The notes: generated by a model from the sequence alone, not told the origin. Shown: positions 1 through 8,779, numbered from the stretch's first letter. The stretch is 64,000 nt of DNA from Pelotomaculum terephthalicicum JT (GCF_022410535.1 NZ_JAKNBL010000005.1:62001-126000), one strand, 5' to 3'. Made by a program: numbers and translations.

Positions 1-2461
1 CGGTCAGGGTAACAGTCAGCACATAGCCGCCTTTTGCTTTAAAGGTAATATTGCCGCCCACGTTGGAAAGGCTGCCGCCGGCGTACTCGGCGTACGGTTT
101 GCTGTCGCCGCCGTCTTTGGAAATAGACCATGAGGCGGTAAGGTTGTCAAGCTCGCTTCCGCTTACCGACACGGAGGCCGTTTCTCCCACATAGCCAACC
201 TGCGGGAGATTTAACTGGATTTCCGGTATGGGATAGATGGTGATTGCCTCGCTTCTTGCAAAGCTCCTTCCCAGGGTGTCGGTCATGGTGACAGTGAGGA
301 GATAACTGCCTTTGGCTTTAAAGGTAATGCTGCCGCCCTCGTTGGTCAGGCTGCCGCCAGCGTAATCGGTGTAAGCTTTAGCCTCACCGCCGTCTTTTGA
401 GATTGTCCATGAAGCATTCAGGTTTTCAAGATCATTTCCGCTCACGGACACCGAAGTGGTTTCTCCCGCGTAGCCAACCTGCGGCAGCGTTAGCTGTATT
501 TCCGGTATGGGGTAGACGGTAATGGCTTTGCTTTGGGAGAAGGCTCTGCCAAGTTCGTCCGTCATAGTGACGGTCAGCACATAGTCGCCCTTCGTTTTAA
601 AGGTAACGTTTCCGCCCAGATTGGACAGATCTCCGCTGGCATAGTCCGTGTAAGGCTTGCTGTCTCCATCGCTTGCCGATATGGTCCAGGCGGCGGCGAG
701 GTTTTTCAAGTCGCTTCCGCTGACGGCCGCCGCGGCGGCTTCTCCCACATACGCGGTCTGCGGCAATGCCAACTGGATTTCAGGTATGGGATAGACCATA
801 ACAGAATCCGTATAGGAGAAGGTTCTGCCCAGGGCGTCGGTCATTGAAGCGGTCAGGGTATATTGACCCGCTTGGGTAAAACGGATTTTTCCTCCCTGCG
901 CGTTGAGGGCGCCTTCCACACAGGCGTCAAAGGGTACGGCTATTCCATCCTTGGATACGCTCCATTCTACCGGCAGGACGCCTATATTGCCGCTGGTCCT
1001 TAAGTCGATTGTCCGGTCGGGATAGGTTGCCTCCGGCAAGCTGAACCGGATGTTCAGCACAGGATGCACCTCGGTCTTGCTCCCGTTTTCAAAGAGGAAC
1101 ACCCGCCCGGTTGCGTCTGTCGTTCTGGCTACCAGCTCGTAAACACCGGCGTGCTTGAAGTGGATTGTGCCCCCATCATTGTCCAATTTGCCGTCCACAT
1201 AGGTGGCCCAATCCTGGAAGCCGTAGGTGTTGTCCACCAGCCACTCTACCGTCAGTCCATCCAGCTCGGCGGATGTGGTATCTACCTTGATATCACTGTC
1301 GGTGTGCGCTGTGGCCGGAAGCTGAAACGAAAGGCTTGGAACGGGATAAACGGTGACCGGCAAGGAGTAGCCGTAGGTTCTGCCTGCCGGATCGGTAAAG
1401 GCGGCGGCCAGGATATATTCGCCCTTATCCTTGAATCGGATGCTGCCGCCGTTGCTGGTCAATGTTCCCTCAACGTAGTCGCCAAGGGTGACTGGCACGC
1501 CGTTCCTGGTCAGCGTCCAGACCGCTGTGGCGGCGTCGATGTTTTCAAAGCAGGCTTTTACAGTCACAACCTTGTCCGTGTGGGTTATTTCCGGCAGATA
1601 GAAACCGGCCGCCCCAACAGGATACACCGTGGTTTCCGACGTGGTTGCATACTCTCTGCCGGTGGTATCGGTAACCGTTGCGGTTAAAGCGTACACACCT
1701 TTTTCTTTGAACCGGATTGCGCCGCCGGCGTTCGTCAATTCTCCCTCAAGGTAATCGCCGATGGCTACTACCTCGCCGTTTCGGGTGAGACCCCAATTGA
1801 TAGAGAGGCCGTCCATTTCAGACAGGGTTGTGATGAGGTCAATGGTTGTATCGGTGTGCGCTTTTTCGGGGAGTTCGAAGTCTACGCTTGCCACGGGATA
1901 GACCGTGATGGAGGAGGAATGGCTAAAGCTGCGCCCCGTATCGTCGGTGACGGTGGCTGTGATGCCATAGCCGCCTTTTTCCTTGAAGGTGATTGTACCG
2001 CCCTCGTTGGAGAGGTCGCCGTCGATAGCCGTGTCCCATGCCACAGCCTCGCCGTCTTTGGTGGCTGACCACACGATGTCGAGATTTCCAAGCCCGGTGG
2101 TGTCCACCTCGATAGAAACTGTTTTATCCGTGTGGGTGTGCTGCGGCAGCTCAAAGGCTATGCCCACCACCGGATAGACCGTGATATGCTGTGAGCAGCT
2201 TGTCGTTTTACCATCGTAATTGGTGGCGGAGGCGGTCAATGTATAGCTGCCGCTTTCCTTGAATACAATGGTGCCGCCCTCTTTATCCAGGGAACCGGAC
2301 ACGGCTTCCGCAAGGTCAAGGGGCTGCGCGCTGCCGTCCGCGGCTTCTTTTGCGAGCGACCAAGCGAGCGTCTTGGCGTATTTAAGGACAGGCGTTACGG
2401 TGATGCTTGTATCGGTGTGCGCCGCGGCAGGCAGTTCAAATGCAACCTGTGCCCTGGGATA
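1..2461 (-). repeat. In-frame tandem Ig-like repeats, 273-285 bp period
   Basis: The codons for the Y/H-P-V/I repeat boundary recur at about 230, 509, 788, 1061, 1343, 1619, 1895, 2171 and 2456, giving periods of 279, 279, 273, 282, 276, 276, 276 and 285 bp, all multiples of three. The copies nearest the window edge (bases 1-790) are close to identical at the protein level and very similar in DNA, whereas those near the SLH end have diverged. This gradient is what recent duplication at the distal end would give. Confidence 0.9.
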
Positions 2462-3166
2462 GCTGGCGGAGCCTCCGCCCGAACTGCCGGAGGGCGGTTT
2501 CTTTTCGCCCTCCTTTTCTGCCTCTTTTCTGATTTTTTCCAGTACTTCATCCTGCCGCGCAAGCAATGTAAAGGCTTCGGCTCTTGTGGTTTTGCCCTCC
2601 GGACGGATGGTGTTGTCGGGATAGCCTTTGACCAGATCGTACCGGATTGCGATGTTGACATAGCCTTTGTCGGAGCTTTTGATGGCCTTGTCGTCCGCAA
2701 AGCCGGTGTTGTCCGTGGTCTGTTTTGCTTCTTCCCCTTTGCCGATTGCCCACACCAGCATTCGGATGATTTCAATGCGGGTAATCGGTTCATCGGGTTT
2801 TAAGCCGCCGCCATAATCCGCCGGGTCGAGGATGCCCCGGTCTACAAGGGCCTCGATGTTTTTCTCCGACCAGTGGCCGGCAATGTCGTCAAAGGTGGGC
2901 GGTTCTCTCCCCGCTGCTGCCGTGTCCACCTTGTGATTCCTGGCCAGCAGGGCGATAAATTCACCTCTGGTGATGGTGGCGTCCGGCCTGACCGTTCCGT
3001 CAGGGTAGCCCTTGATCACGCCTTTTTCCGCAAGCTCGATGATGGTCTGTTCCGCCCAATGTCCCTTGATGTCGGGGAACAGGACCGCCGCGGCGTATGC
3101 GCTGCCGCAGAGCAGCAAGGACAGAACAAGGGCAAGGACGCAGATTCTCCTGCCTTTCTGTTTCAT
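1..3166 (-). CDS. SLH-domain surface protein with tandem Ig-like repeats (C-terminus outside window)
   Basis: At least 1055 codons are present; the stop lies beyond base 1. A Sec signal peptide (residues 1-26, positive start, Leu-rich core, AYA-A cut) is followed by three S-layer homology repeats at about residues 30-75, 92-140 and 155-200 (FPDIKGHW, FDDIAGHW, then a weaker FADDKAI copy; each with GYPDGT/TRAE-like signatures), a Gly/Ser linker near 230, and then at least eight Ig-like repeats of 91-95 residues, each opening with YPV or YPIPEIQL. SLH domains bind pyruvylated secondary cell-wall polymer, so the protein should sit on the cell surface and display the Ig-like rod. The start is an ATG preceded by AAAGGA. 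It follows a terminator that ends the 3271-7009 operon. Ligand and role of the rod are unknown. Confidence 0.9.
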   Translation of the reverse strand, partial: MKQKGRRICVLALVLSLLLCGSAYAAAVLFPDIKGHWAEQTIIELAEKGVIKGYPDGTVRPDATITRGEFIALLARNHKVDTAAAGREPPTFDDIAGHWSEKNIEALVDRGILDPADYGGGLKPDEPITRIEIIRMLVWAIGKGEEAKQTTDNTGFADDKAIKSSDKGYVNIAIRYDLVKGYPDNTIRPEGKTTRAEAFTLLARQDEVLEKIRKEAEKEGEKKPPSGSSGGGSASYPRAQVAFELPAAAHTDTSITVTPVLKYAKTLAWSLAKEAADGSAQPLDLAEAVSGSLDKEGGTIVFKESGSYTLTASATNYDGKTTSCSQHITVYPVVGIAFELPQHTHTDKTVSIEVDTTGLGNLDIVWSATKDGEAVAWDTAIDGDLSNEGGTITFKEKGGYGITATVTDDTGRSFSHSSSITVYPVASVDFELPEKAHTDTTIDLITTLSEMDGLSINWGLTRNGEVVAIGDYLEGELTNAGGAIRFKEKGVYALTATVTDTTGREYATTSETTVYPVGAAGFYLPEITHTDKVVTVKACFENIDAATAVWTLTRNGVPVTLGDYVEGTLTSNGGSIRFKDKGEYILAAAFTDPAGRTYGYSLPVTVYPVPSLSFQLPATAHTDSDIKVDTTSAELDGLTVEWLVDNTYGFQDWATYVDGKLDNDGGTIHFKHAGVYELVARTTDATGRVFLFENGSKTEVHPVLNIRFSLPEATYPDRTIDLRTSGNIGVLPVEWSVSKDGIAVPFDACVEGALNAQGGKIRFTQAGQYTLTASMTDALGRTFSYTDSVMVYPIPEIQLALPQTAYVGEAAAAAVSGSDLKNLAAAWTISASDGDSKPYTDYASGDLSNLGGNVTFKTKGDYVLTVTMTDELGRAFSQSKAITVYPIPEIQLTLPQVGYAGETTSVSVSGNDLENLNASWTISKDGGEAKAYTDYAGGSLTNEGGSITFKAKGSYLLTVTMTDTLGRSFARSEAITIYPIPEIQLNLPQVGYVGETASVSVSGSELDNLTASWSISKDGGDSKPYAEYAGGSLSNVGGNITFKAKGGYVLTVTLT

Positions 3167-3205
3167 GTGGTTTTCAATCCTTTCTGTTCGTTTTTTTTAT
3201 GGATT

Positions 3206-3240
3206 CAAAAAGCCGGGGTCTCGCTTCGGGTCCCCCGGCT
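3206..3240 (-). terminator. Intrinsic terminator after the 3271-7009 operon
   Basis: Arms AGCCGGGG (3211-3218) and CCCCGGCT (3233-3240) form an 8-bp GC-rich stem, followed on the minus strand by a short T run. It lies between the stop of the 194-residue protein gene and the SLH gene start, so the SLH gene is expressed by readthrough or by a promoter in the short remaining gap. Confidence 0.7.
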
Positions 3241-3270
3241 CCGTTCCATGCTTGCAACACTCCATCGTCT

Positions 3271-3855
3271 TTACAGGTTCATGCTCATGCCGCCCCGCGC
3301 TTGCTCTTTGCGGAATGCCTCGATGGTTTCCGGTAATGGATGGATGACCTCGCCCCGCACCATCTCGAACACACAGAAGCCGTCGCTGTCGCAGATCATC
3401 ACCCGGTGCTGGTACTCTTTTTGCATCTCGATGTAGTCCTTGACCTCCTTTTCGCTGCAGAGCCACACACCCGAGGCGTATCTGCCGTCCGGCAGAAAGC
3501 TGTACCCGCTGTACCTCGGCTCATGCTCCCGCGGGTCGAGAGCTCCTCTTGGCCGGATTTGCGAAAGGTGCAGCCTGGCGGAGTCGGGCAAAAGCTCCGG
3601 CTTCAGGATGCCAAGGACGTCGCCGCGGTTCCACCGCGCACGCTCGCCGTCGGCCAGGGAAACCGTGAAGATGGAACGGCCAATGGGGTTGGGGTTGCTG
3701 CCGTTGCCACCTTCGCAAAAGTACAGTTGATGCGCACCGTCCCGACGTTCCGGCGGCAGGGAGGACGGCTTCAATACGACGACCTTGCCCGCGATGGACA
3801 TGGCATACCCGGTTTCGATGCAGTCCTCCTGGGTGAATGCGTTTTTAACCGTCAT
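3271..3855 (-). CDS. Conserved hypothetical protein, 194 aa
   Basis: I do not recognise a named domain. The protein is soluble, rich in charged and Pro residues, and lacks a signal peptide or membrane segment. It contains a CEGGNGSNPNP segment near residue 50 and ends in an acidic/basic helix. It is the last gene of the minus-strand operon running from 7009, 12 bp after the AbrB-like gene, and is followed by a terminator. Such proteins are common near AbrB and Dam-type genes in clostridial conjugative elements, which suggests an accessory element gene; that is inference from context only. Confidence 0.65.
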   Translation of the reverse strand: MTVKNAFTQEDCIETGYAMSIAGKVVVLKPSSLPPERRDGAHQLYFCEGGNGSNPNPIGRSIFTVSLADGERARWNRGDVLGILKPELLPDSARLHLSQIRPRGALDPREHEPRYSGYSFLPDGRYASGVWLCSEKEVKDYIEMQKEYQHRVMICDSDGFCVFEMVRGEVIHPLPETIEAFRKEQARGGMSMNL

Positions 3856-3867
3856 GTGAAAGCCTCC

Positions 3868-4152
3868 TTACTCTTTGCTGTTTTCTTCAAGGAGGGAGAT
3901 GAGCCGCGCCGCGAGGGAGAGGAGGGTTTGCTTTTCCATGGTCCTGACGGTGGAGAACACATACGCCTCCACCGCCTGCGGGGACTGGTCGCCCACCTCG
4001 ATGAGCTCAACCTTTTGGGCGGTGACGACCCCTTTTTGCACCGCCAGCTTTATAATGTCGCCGTGCTGCATCCCTGCGGCGGCGCGGAGCTGCCTGGGGA
4101 TCAGGACGCGGCCTTTGTCGTCCAGCACCTTGTAAATACCTTTACCGGCCAT
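3868..4152 (-). CDS. AbrB/SpoVT-type transition-state regulator, 94 aa
   Basis: The N-terminal 45 residues match the swapped-hairpin AbrB fold (GIYKVLDDKGRVLIPRQLRAAAGM, then GDIIKLAVQKG), which binds DNA as a dimer. The C-terminal half is helical and probably oligomerises. I place the start at the ATG at 4152, because GGAGG lies eight bases upstream; a GTG at 4161 in frame overlaps that ribosome site. It overlaps the end of the preceding AbrB-like gene by 11 bp, so the two are probably translationally coupled. Likely regulates its own operon or the host element. Confidence 0.85.
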   Translation of the reverse strand: MAGKGIYKVLDDKGRVLIPRQLRAAAGMQHGDIIKLAVQKGVVTAQKVELIEVGDQSPQAVEAYVFSTVRTMEKQTLLSLAARLISLLEENSKE

Positions 4153-4564
4153 CCGAAACACCTCCGCTTCTCATGACTTCCCGGACGGTGTCGGGATGGA
4201 TGCCGAGATCATCGAACAGCTCCCGCAGCTCATCGGGCAGGCTATCCAGCAGATCGGCCTGCAAAATGACGACCGTGCCCCTGGCGCAGACGATCTCCAG
4301 GTCGCTGTCCAAGGGAATCTCCGCCGCCTCCAGCAGTTCATGGGGCAAGGTGAGTTCCGCGTCCTCATCGTCCTTGAGAGCGGCGACGCCGTGCGGTGTC
4401 AAGACAAATTCTTTATAGGTGTTGTGGATGGAATCTGTGGAACTGCTGATGTAAGCGAGCTTCACCGTGTCGCCGGGGACCAGTCCCATGTCCTTCAGGA
4501 ACTGGGCGGGGACAGTGAGCTGGCCCTGTCCGTCCACAACGCTTTGCATTTCAATCATTTTCAT
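4142..4564 (-). CDS. AbrB-like regulator with two swapped-hairpin halves, 140 aa
   Basis: Residues 8-42 (VVDGQGQLTVPAQFLKDMGL then GDTVKLAY) form one AbrB-type segment, and residues 70-103 (AELTLPHELLEAAEI then DSDLEIVCARGTVVI) look like a second, degenerate one, so a single chain may supply both hairpins of the DNA-binding unit. The tail is acidic. It is coupled to the next AbrB gene by overlap and follows the methylase by about 70 bp. Two adjacent but different AbrB proteins could form a mixed regulator; this is inference. Confidence 0.8.
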   Translation of the reverse strand: MKMIEMQSVVDGQGQLTVPAQFLKDMGLVPGDTVKLAYISSSTDSIHNTYKEFVLTPHGVAALKDDEDAELTLPHELLEAAEIPLDSDLEIVCARGTVVILQADLLDSLPDELRELFDDLGIHPDTVREVMRSGGVSDGR

Positions 4565-4635
4565 AAACTGTTTCCTCCTTGGCGCCCCATCACTGGGGCG
4601 TATTCAATTTTTTTCGCATGGTCTTTTTCAGACCG

Positions 4636-5571
4636 CTATTCCGTGTCGTATAAGTCGTCCATCAGATCAAACAATCCTATCTGCGTGGGGATGTCCTGCA
4701 TGCGCTCCGAGGTGTCGTAGTTGGAGATGAGGACTTCGGGGAATTCACAACCGTTGTCATATCTTTGGGCCAGGTTGTTGATGCGGCTGACGGATTCGAT
4801 TTGATAGTCCTTGTACAGTTCCCGGATGTATTCGCAGTCGTTGTAGGACACCAGCCATTTGCCCTGGCAGCCGGCCAGCGTGTCCCGCAGCCGCGCGTGA
4901 TCCTCCCTGCGGAATTCCACTGCGTAGTGACCTTCTGCTTCGAAGTACGGCGGGTCACAATAAAAAAAGGCGTTGTCCCTGTCGTACTGACGGATCAACG
5001 CCTCGAAGTCCTTGTTCTCGATCACCGTGTCTTTGAGCCTGCGGCTCCCCGACCAGATGAGGTGGAAGGTTTTGCGGATGTCGAAGGGCTGGCAGCCATA
5101 GGAAGTGCAGCCGCTGCCGTAGCTGTAGCGGATGAGCTTGAAGAAAGCTGCGGCCCGCTTGACGTCATTCATGACGGCGTTCTCCATGAGGATGGCCTTG
5201 ATTTCCTCGAACTGCGGCCCACTCAAGTTTTGCTGGGCCAGCTCCAGTTCCTCCCGCAGGTATTCGCTGGTGAATTCCTCCTTTTCAAGATATTTTTTCA
5301 GGACGTTGAATTCGTCCCTGCCGTTTAAGGGCAGGAAGTTCAACTCCTTGAGCAGGGCGAAAGGGCGCTCCTTGACGCAGCGGAACAGGTTGGCAAGGTC
5401 GGCGTTGAAGTCGTTGTAGACCTCCATGTCGGCACCGGGCGGCTTTCCGAACAGCACCCAGCCACCGCCGCCGAAGACCTCAACGTACCGTCCAAACTCC
5501 TTGGGCATCCGCTGGTAGATAAGGGAGCGCAAGGCCTTTTTCCCGCCAACCCAACTGATGATGCTGTTCAA
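4636..5571 (-). CDS. D12-class (Dam-type) DNA N6-adenine methyltransferase, 311 aa
   Basis: The N-terminus has the SAM-binding WVGGKKALRSLI segment and EVFGGGGWVLFGKPP (motif I region, residues 7-45). The catalytic DPPYF (motif IV) lies near residue 204. Length and motif order fit the Dam/DpnM/M.EcoRV family, which methylates adenine in short palindromes such as GATC. No partner nuclease adjoins it, so it is an orphan methylase, probably protecting the mobile element. It starts 7 bp after the small Cys-rich protein gene, in the same operon. The target sequence cannot be read from the gene. Confidence 0.92.
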   Translation of the reverse strand: MNSIISWVGGKKALRSLIYQRMPKEFGRYVEVFGGGGWVLFGKPPGADMEVYNDFNADLANLFRCVKERPFALLKELNFLPLNGRDEFNVLKKYLEKEEFTSEYLREELELAQQNLSGPQFEEIKAILMENAVMNDVKRAAAFFKLIRYSYGSGCTSYGCQPFDIRKTFHLIWSGSRRLKDTVIENKDFEALIRQYDRDNAFFYCDPPYFEAEGHYAVEFRREDHARLRDTLAGCQGKWLVSYNDCEYIRELYKDYQIESVSRINNLAQRYDNGCEFPEVLISNYDTSERMQDIPTQIGLFDLMDDLYDTE

Positions 5572-5578
5572 TCATCCA

Positions 5579-5779
5579 TCACCTCCCCAGCCTGCCGGCC
5601 CGGTCCATCTCGGTGCGCAGGCAGGTTCCGTCCGTGTCCCAGCAGATAAAACCGACGCCGGGATAAGGACAGCCTTTGCACCGGTTTAAGTCTTTGGGAA
5701 GGGGGACAGTATAGATTTTTCTTGGCGGCCCGTGGTCGCTGTTTTCTTTTTTCTGCTGTGGTTTTACATCTGTGTCCAA
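5579..5779 (-). CDS. Small Cys-containing hypothetical protein, 66 aa
   Basis: The N-terminal third is Lys/Gln rich and the C-terminal part carries four Cys (CKGCPYPGVGFICWDTDGTC), a pattern that could bind one zinc ion. The start is a TTG with AAAGGAG nine bases upstream; no ATG or GTG exists in the frame before it. It is directly followed by the Dam-type methylase gene. Function unknown. Its position in an operon of element accessory genes is the only functional hint. Confidence 0.6.
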   Translation of the reverse strand: MDTDVKPQQKKENSDHGPPRKIYTVPLPKDLNRCKGCPYPGVGFICWDTDGTCLRTEMDRAGRLGR

Positions 5780-5880
5780 GGTTTTAGTCTCCTTTCCGGC
5801 AACAAAATAAGACGCCGCCTTTTCAGGTAGCGCCTTATGCTCATTTGCCTTTTCGATATATGTATAGGCGGCATGTCTTT

Positions 5881-6480
5881 CTACACACCGCCCATCTTAG
5901 GAATTTCATCCGGCTCATCTTCCACATATTCATATTCGCCGGTGCTTTCATTGTAGATATATCCTGCTTCGGCAAGGTCTATATCGAGTATGCTTGCCGC
6001 CAGTTCAAGGGCTTCGGCAGAACCACCCGCCGGGATATAACAGCTTAAGGTTTTGCCGCTTTTATACTCTGCCTTGCCAGTGTTATGCCCAAAGTCCTCG
6101 TCCGCCCATTTGTAGTCGAAACGGATATCCGGAAACATAGAGGACAGCTTTTTCATCAGATCGCTAACGCTGCTCCATGCGGTTAAGAATTTTACCGTGC
6201 AGCCGTCAAAATTGTCTGCGGTATGTTCGTCATAGCCATAGCTATTCCATTTCGTTCCCCAGTTTTTTATGCTCCAGTCATACCAGCAGTTTTCAGCACC
6301 GTACTTTTCAATCTCCTCCCTGCCCAGATTCCCCCTGTAGATATGTTCCGGCATCGGTACAATTTTATTGAAATCAATACTGCCGGCTCCAATCTCATCG
6401 TTCTTAATGGCTTCAAACATTGCCCTGACCTTTTCCTTATCACCATATACGGTAAGTATGTTTGTGATATGATTGGGCAT
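5881..6480 (-). CDS. Api92/YubB-like ferredoxin-fold protein (DUF1281 type), 199 aa
   Basis: The opening MPNHITNILTVYG, the mid-section WYDWSIKNWGTKWNSY and the later FLTAWSSVSDLMKKLSSMFPDI are typical of the Api92-like/YubB family found on plasmids, phages and conjugative elements. The family has a ferredoxin-like domain of unknown role. The stop lies one base before the start of the next operon member region, and 1 bp separates it from the upstream 175-residue gene. The family call is confident; no biochemical function is known. Confidence 0.8.
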   Translation of the reverse strand: MPNHITNILTVYGDKEKVRAMFEAIKNDEIGAGSIDFNKIVPMPEHIYRGNLGREEIEKYGAENCWYDWSIKNWGTKWNSYGYDEHTADNFDGCTVKFLTAWSSVSDLMKKLSSMFPDIRFDYKWADEDFGHNTGKAEYKSGKTLSCYIPAGGSAEALELAASILDIDLAEAGYIYNESTGEYEYVEDEPDEIPKMGGV

Positions 6481-6481
6481 G

Positions 6482-7009
6482 TTACATTCCTCCCATCGTC
6501 TGTTCGTTGAAGTTTTGTTCGTTTTCCTGTTTCAGTTCCCGCTCCGGTTTGATGAAGAAATGATCACTGTTCCAGAAGCTGACGAAGATTTCACCGTCAT
6601 CCGTTTTGATGGGACGCTGCTCGAACCCCTCGCCCCAGCCGTCAGACATTTGACCAACGGCAAAATCGAGCAGTTTGTCTGTTTCCGCTTCGGTCAGCTC
6701 ACCATAAACCTCTGCCACCATTACGCCCCACAGCTTGCCGTTCCATTCTTCAACTGTCGGGTGGAGGCTATAGATTTTTTCAGATAGTGCCTGGTCATCG
6801 TAGAAGTAAACCATCAGACCACGGTCACCTTCGCTGGGCAGCTTTTCTTTTTCGATAGCGGAAAGGATTTCATCCATGTAATACACCGCCTCTGATGGAG
6901 ATAATTCTTCAGGCAGATCACCTGCGCCGCACTCGCCGTATTCATGAGAAGGGTATGTTGTAATCGACAGTGGACTGAAAAACTTGACGGTTTGCTTGAT
7001 GTTTGACAT
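6482..7009 (-). CDS. Hypothetical acidic protein of mobile elements, 175 aa
   Basis: First gene of the 3271-7009 operon. It is acidic, soluble, and shows no domain I can name with certainty; the WNGKLWGVMVAEVYGELTEAETDKLLDF segment and a C-terminal Gln/Asn-rich tail are the visible landmarks. The start is an ATG with GGAGGAAAT upstream. It is separated by one base from the DUF1281-type gene. Its context is that of accessory genes of integrative conjugative elements. Confidence 0.6.
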   Translation of the reverse strand: MSNIKQTVKFFSPLSITTYPSHEYGECGAGDLPEELSPSEAVYYMDEILSAIEKEKLPSEGDRGLMVYFYDDQALSEKIYSLHPTVEEWNGKLWGVMVAEVYGELTEAETDKLLDFAVGQMSDGWGEGFEQRPIKTDDGEIFVSFWNSDHFFIKPERELKQENEQNFNEQTMGGM

Positions 7010-7053
7010 TTGATTTCCTCCAATCGTTTAAATTTTTTATCTAAAAAAGGGCA

Positions 7054-7096
7054 CAAAAAAAGCGGATGCATTTTCATTTGAAAACACATCCGCTCA
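7054..7096 (-). terminator. Intrinsic terminator
   Basis: On the minus strand the arms AGCGGATG and CATCCGCT, extended by GTTTTC/GAAAAT pairs with two mismatches, close a short loop and are followed by a run of seven T. It lies upstream of the 3271-7009 operon and would end transcripts arriving from the FRG gene side, insulating the two regions. Confidence 0.7.
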
Positions 7097-7222
7097 TTTT
7101 ATTGAAAATCCTTATTCAGCTGTATACGAGGGTTCAATTCTCTCCAGATTGCCAAAAAAGCCCAATGTCATCTCTGATTTTGAAGTGTAAAAAATGGGGG
7201 TCTTTACCTCCATAAAAGCCTT

Positions 7223-7250
7223 ATGCCATGCGGGTTTAGCCGCATGGCAT
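7223..7250. other. Perfect 11-bp hairpin between islands
   Basis: ATGCCATGCGG at 7223-7233 and its exact complement at 7240-7250 flank a six-base loop. No T run follows on either strand, so it is more likely a protein-binding or RNA structure than a terminator. It lies in the 360-base gene-free stretch 7010-7369, together with the terminator at 7054-7096 and the repeat at 7299-7326. I see no ORF there. Confidence 0.55.
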
Positions 7251-7298
7251 CTTTATTTACCTAAAAAGATGGCTACCCTACTATAAAATGATACAAAC

Positions 7299-7326
7299 GC
7301 ACACCCCTGGTCAATCTTTCAACGAT
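7299..7326. repeat. Left member of a short repeat pair also found at 57.5 kb (possible element edge)
   Basis: GCACACCCCTG (7299-7309) and CAATCTTTCAACGAT (7312-7326) both recur exactly at 57487-57497 and 57458-57472. An inverted GGGGTGTGC follows at about 7356-7364. The repeats bracket the block holding the defence island, prophage and restriction island. Confidence 0.5.
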
Positions 7327-7369
7327 CTAAGGATAGGGGGGTGCATTTTCGTCAGGGGGTGTGCTATTT

Positions 7370-8779
7370 TTAAGTCATTTGCGCCTTAAAGTAATTAGCT
7401 TTGGACTGTCTGCATTCTGGTAAATATATTCGGTCAATCATCCATCGTATTGCCTGTTCTTTCAAATCAGTACGGTTAGAGTAAATCATCATATCTCTAG
7501 CAAACCAATCCACATCGCTAATGAAAAGCTGTGCCTTATTGATAAACGTCTCTGTTGTTGCATCAGAAAATGGGATATTATTTGCTTCACTGAAAATCTC
7601 AGAAATCACTGGCTGTACTTCTTTAACGAGTGAAAAGAAGCCAGTGAGAGAATAATTTGGCTTCTCTACATAATTACATAGGCTATCGCAATAAGGTAGG
7701 ACTTTTCTTGCTAAATCGTTGTACTTGCCGATGGCATCTTGGGAAGAAATCTGCTCGTTCAAATGATTCAATCGATTTGCATGATAAGATTGCGTCCATT
7801 CGATGGCATACTGCGTGTCATTACGCCATACACCCCGACAAATCCAGTTCGGATTTGCTCCACAATCGTTCTCGTCGAAATAGAAGAATGTCCAAATTCT
7901 TGCGTTCTCACCATACTGGGCAAATAGTCCCTCATATACTTTTCTAATCTCCAAGGCCAGTTTGTCTCGGTCAAAATAAAGACTGTTTATACGATATTTG
8001 GCGATGATTTTGTTGAATGAAGCTTTTTCTTGTATATTGAAATCTGTTTGCGTTAACGACACATCGTCATACCCATCCAATGTATCGTATAGCATATCTT
8101 TTGAATACCCCAATTTCCTTAATTCCTGTCTAGACTCATTCTTAACACTATATGGGATTATAACTTTTTCAACAATGAGGTCATCTATATGCGGAGTGCC
8201 TTTGGAGATGATTTCATCCCCACATCTCCCGAATCCAAATATAATCCCAGTTCCACCCTGTCTGAAGGCACGAGGATTAGTGTAGCCCAAATCCTTATAT
8301 TCCACTAAGTAGTCTTTTGAAATAACTTCGAAGACATCAAAGGCATTACCTGCTTCCCTTTGCAATATAGAAAGATTAGATATATCTTTTTCGAGAACAA
8401 AGGAAAAAAGGCTCATTTCATAACTATCAGCATTGACGGCTTCTTCCTTTTTGATCACAAATACCGCTCCATCGTCATTACCTTCACATGAAAAGAAAAG
8501 CGCGCAAAGATGGCTGATTGTTATGTCGCAAATTCTAGTAGGCACCCCATAATGTTGCATTTCGAAAAGAGCCAATAAAGGAGTAAGTTTTGGGTTTGAG
8601 AAGATCTTCTCGGCAATCATCTTTCTCTCGAAATCCAATGTTGGTGGTTTATCGGATCGAAAAAGATAAGGGCTTATGCCCCAATTGGCATCTGACTGAC
8701 CACGAAAATAGTACCTGCCTTTGTACTTTTCTGTATACTCAACATACTCGGCGAAGGACTTTATCGTTTTTGTCTTCAT
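7370..8779 (-). CDS. FRG-domain protein, 469 aa
   Basis: The FRG domain is clear in the first ~200 residues: YYFRGQSDANWGISPYLFR (23-41) and FEMQHYGVPTRICDITISHLCALFFSC (72-98), the two signature stretches of the family. The remaining ~270 residues have no named domain. FRG proteins are widespread in prophages and defence islands; the fold resembles ADP-ribosyl-type enzymes, but their activity is not established. The gene is alone on its transcript between a terminator at 7054-7096 and the PLD fragment upstream. Context with a nuclease-like protein and an HTH protein suggests phage defence or a toxin; this is inference. Confidence 0.85.
   Translation of the reverse strand: MKTKTIKSFAEYVEYTEKYKGRYYFRGQSDANWGISPYLFRSDKPPTLDFERKMIAEKIFSNPKLTPLLALFEMQHYGVPTRICDITISHLCALFFSCEGNDDGAVFVIKKEEAVNADSYEMSLFSFVLEKDISNLSILQREAGNAFDVFEVISKDYLVEYKDLGYTNPRAFRQGGTGIIFGFGRCGDEIISKGTPHIDDLIVEKVIIPYSVKNESRQELRKLGYSKDMLYDTLDGYDDVSLTQTDFNIQEKASFNKIIAKYRINSLYFDRDKLALEIRKVYEGLFAQYGENARIWTFFYFDENDCGANPNWICRGVWRNDTQYAIEWTQSYHANRLNHLNEQISSQDAIGKYNDLARKVLPYCDSLCNYVEKPNYSLTGFFSLVKEVQPVISEIFSEANNIPFSDATTETFINKAQLFISDVDWFARDMMIYSNRTDLKEQAIRWMIDRIYLPECRQSKANYFKAQMT

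Noticed and set aside
1064-2803. Several long plus-strand frames over the SLH gene
   Set aside because: They are shadows of a GC-rich repeated coding region on the minus strand, whose signal peptide, SLH and Ig repeats are clear.
5781-5880. 36-codon basic peptide between the DUF1281-type and Cys-containing genes
   Set aside because: No ribosome site and extreme Arg content; more likely leader sequence.
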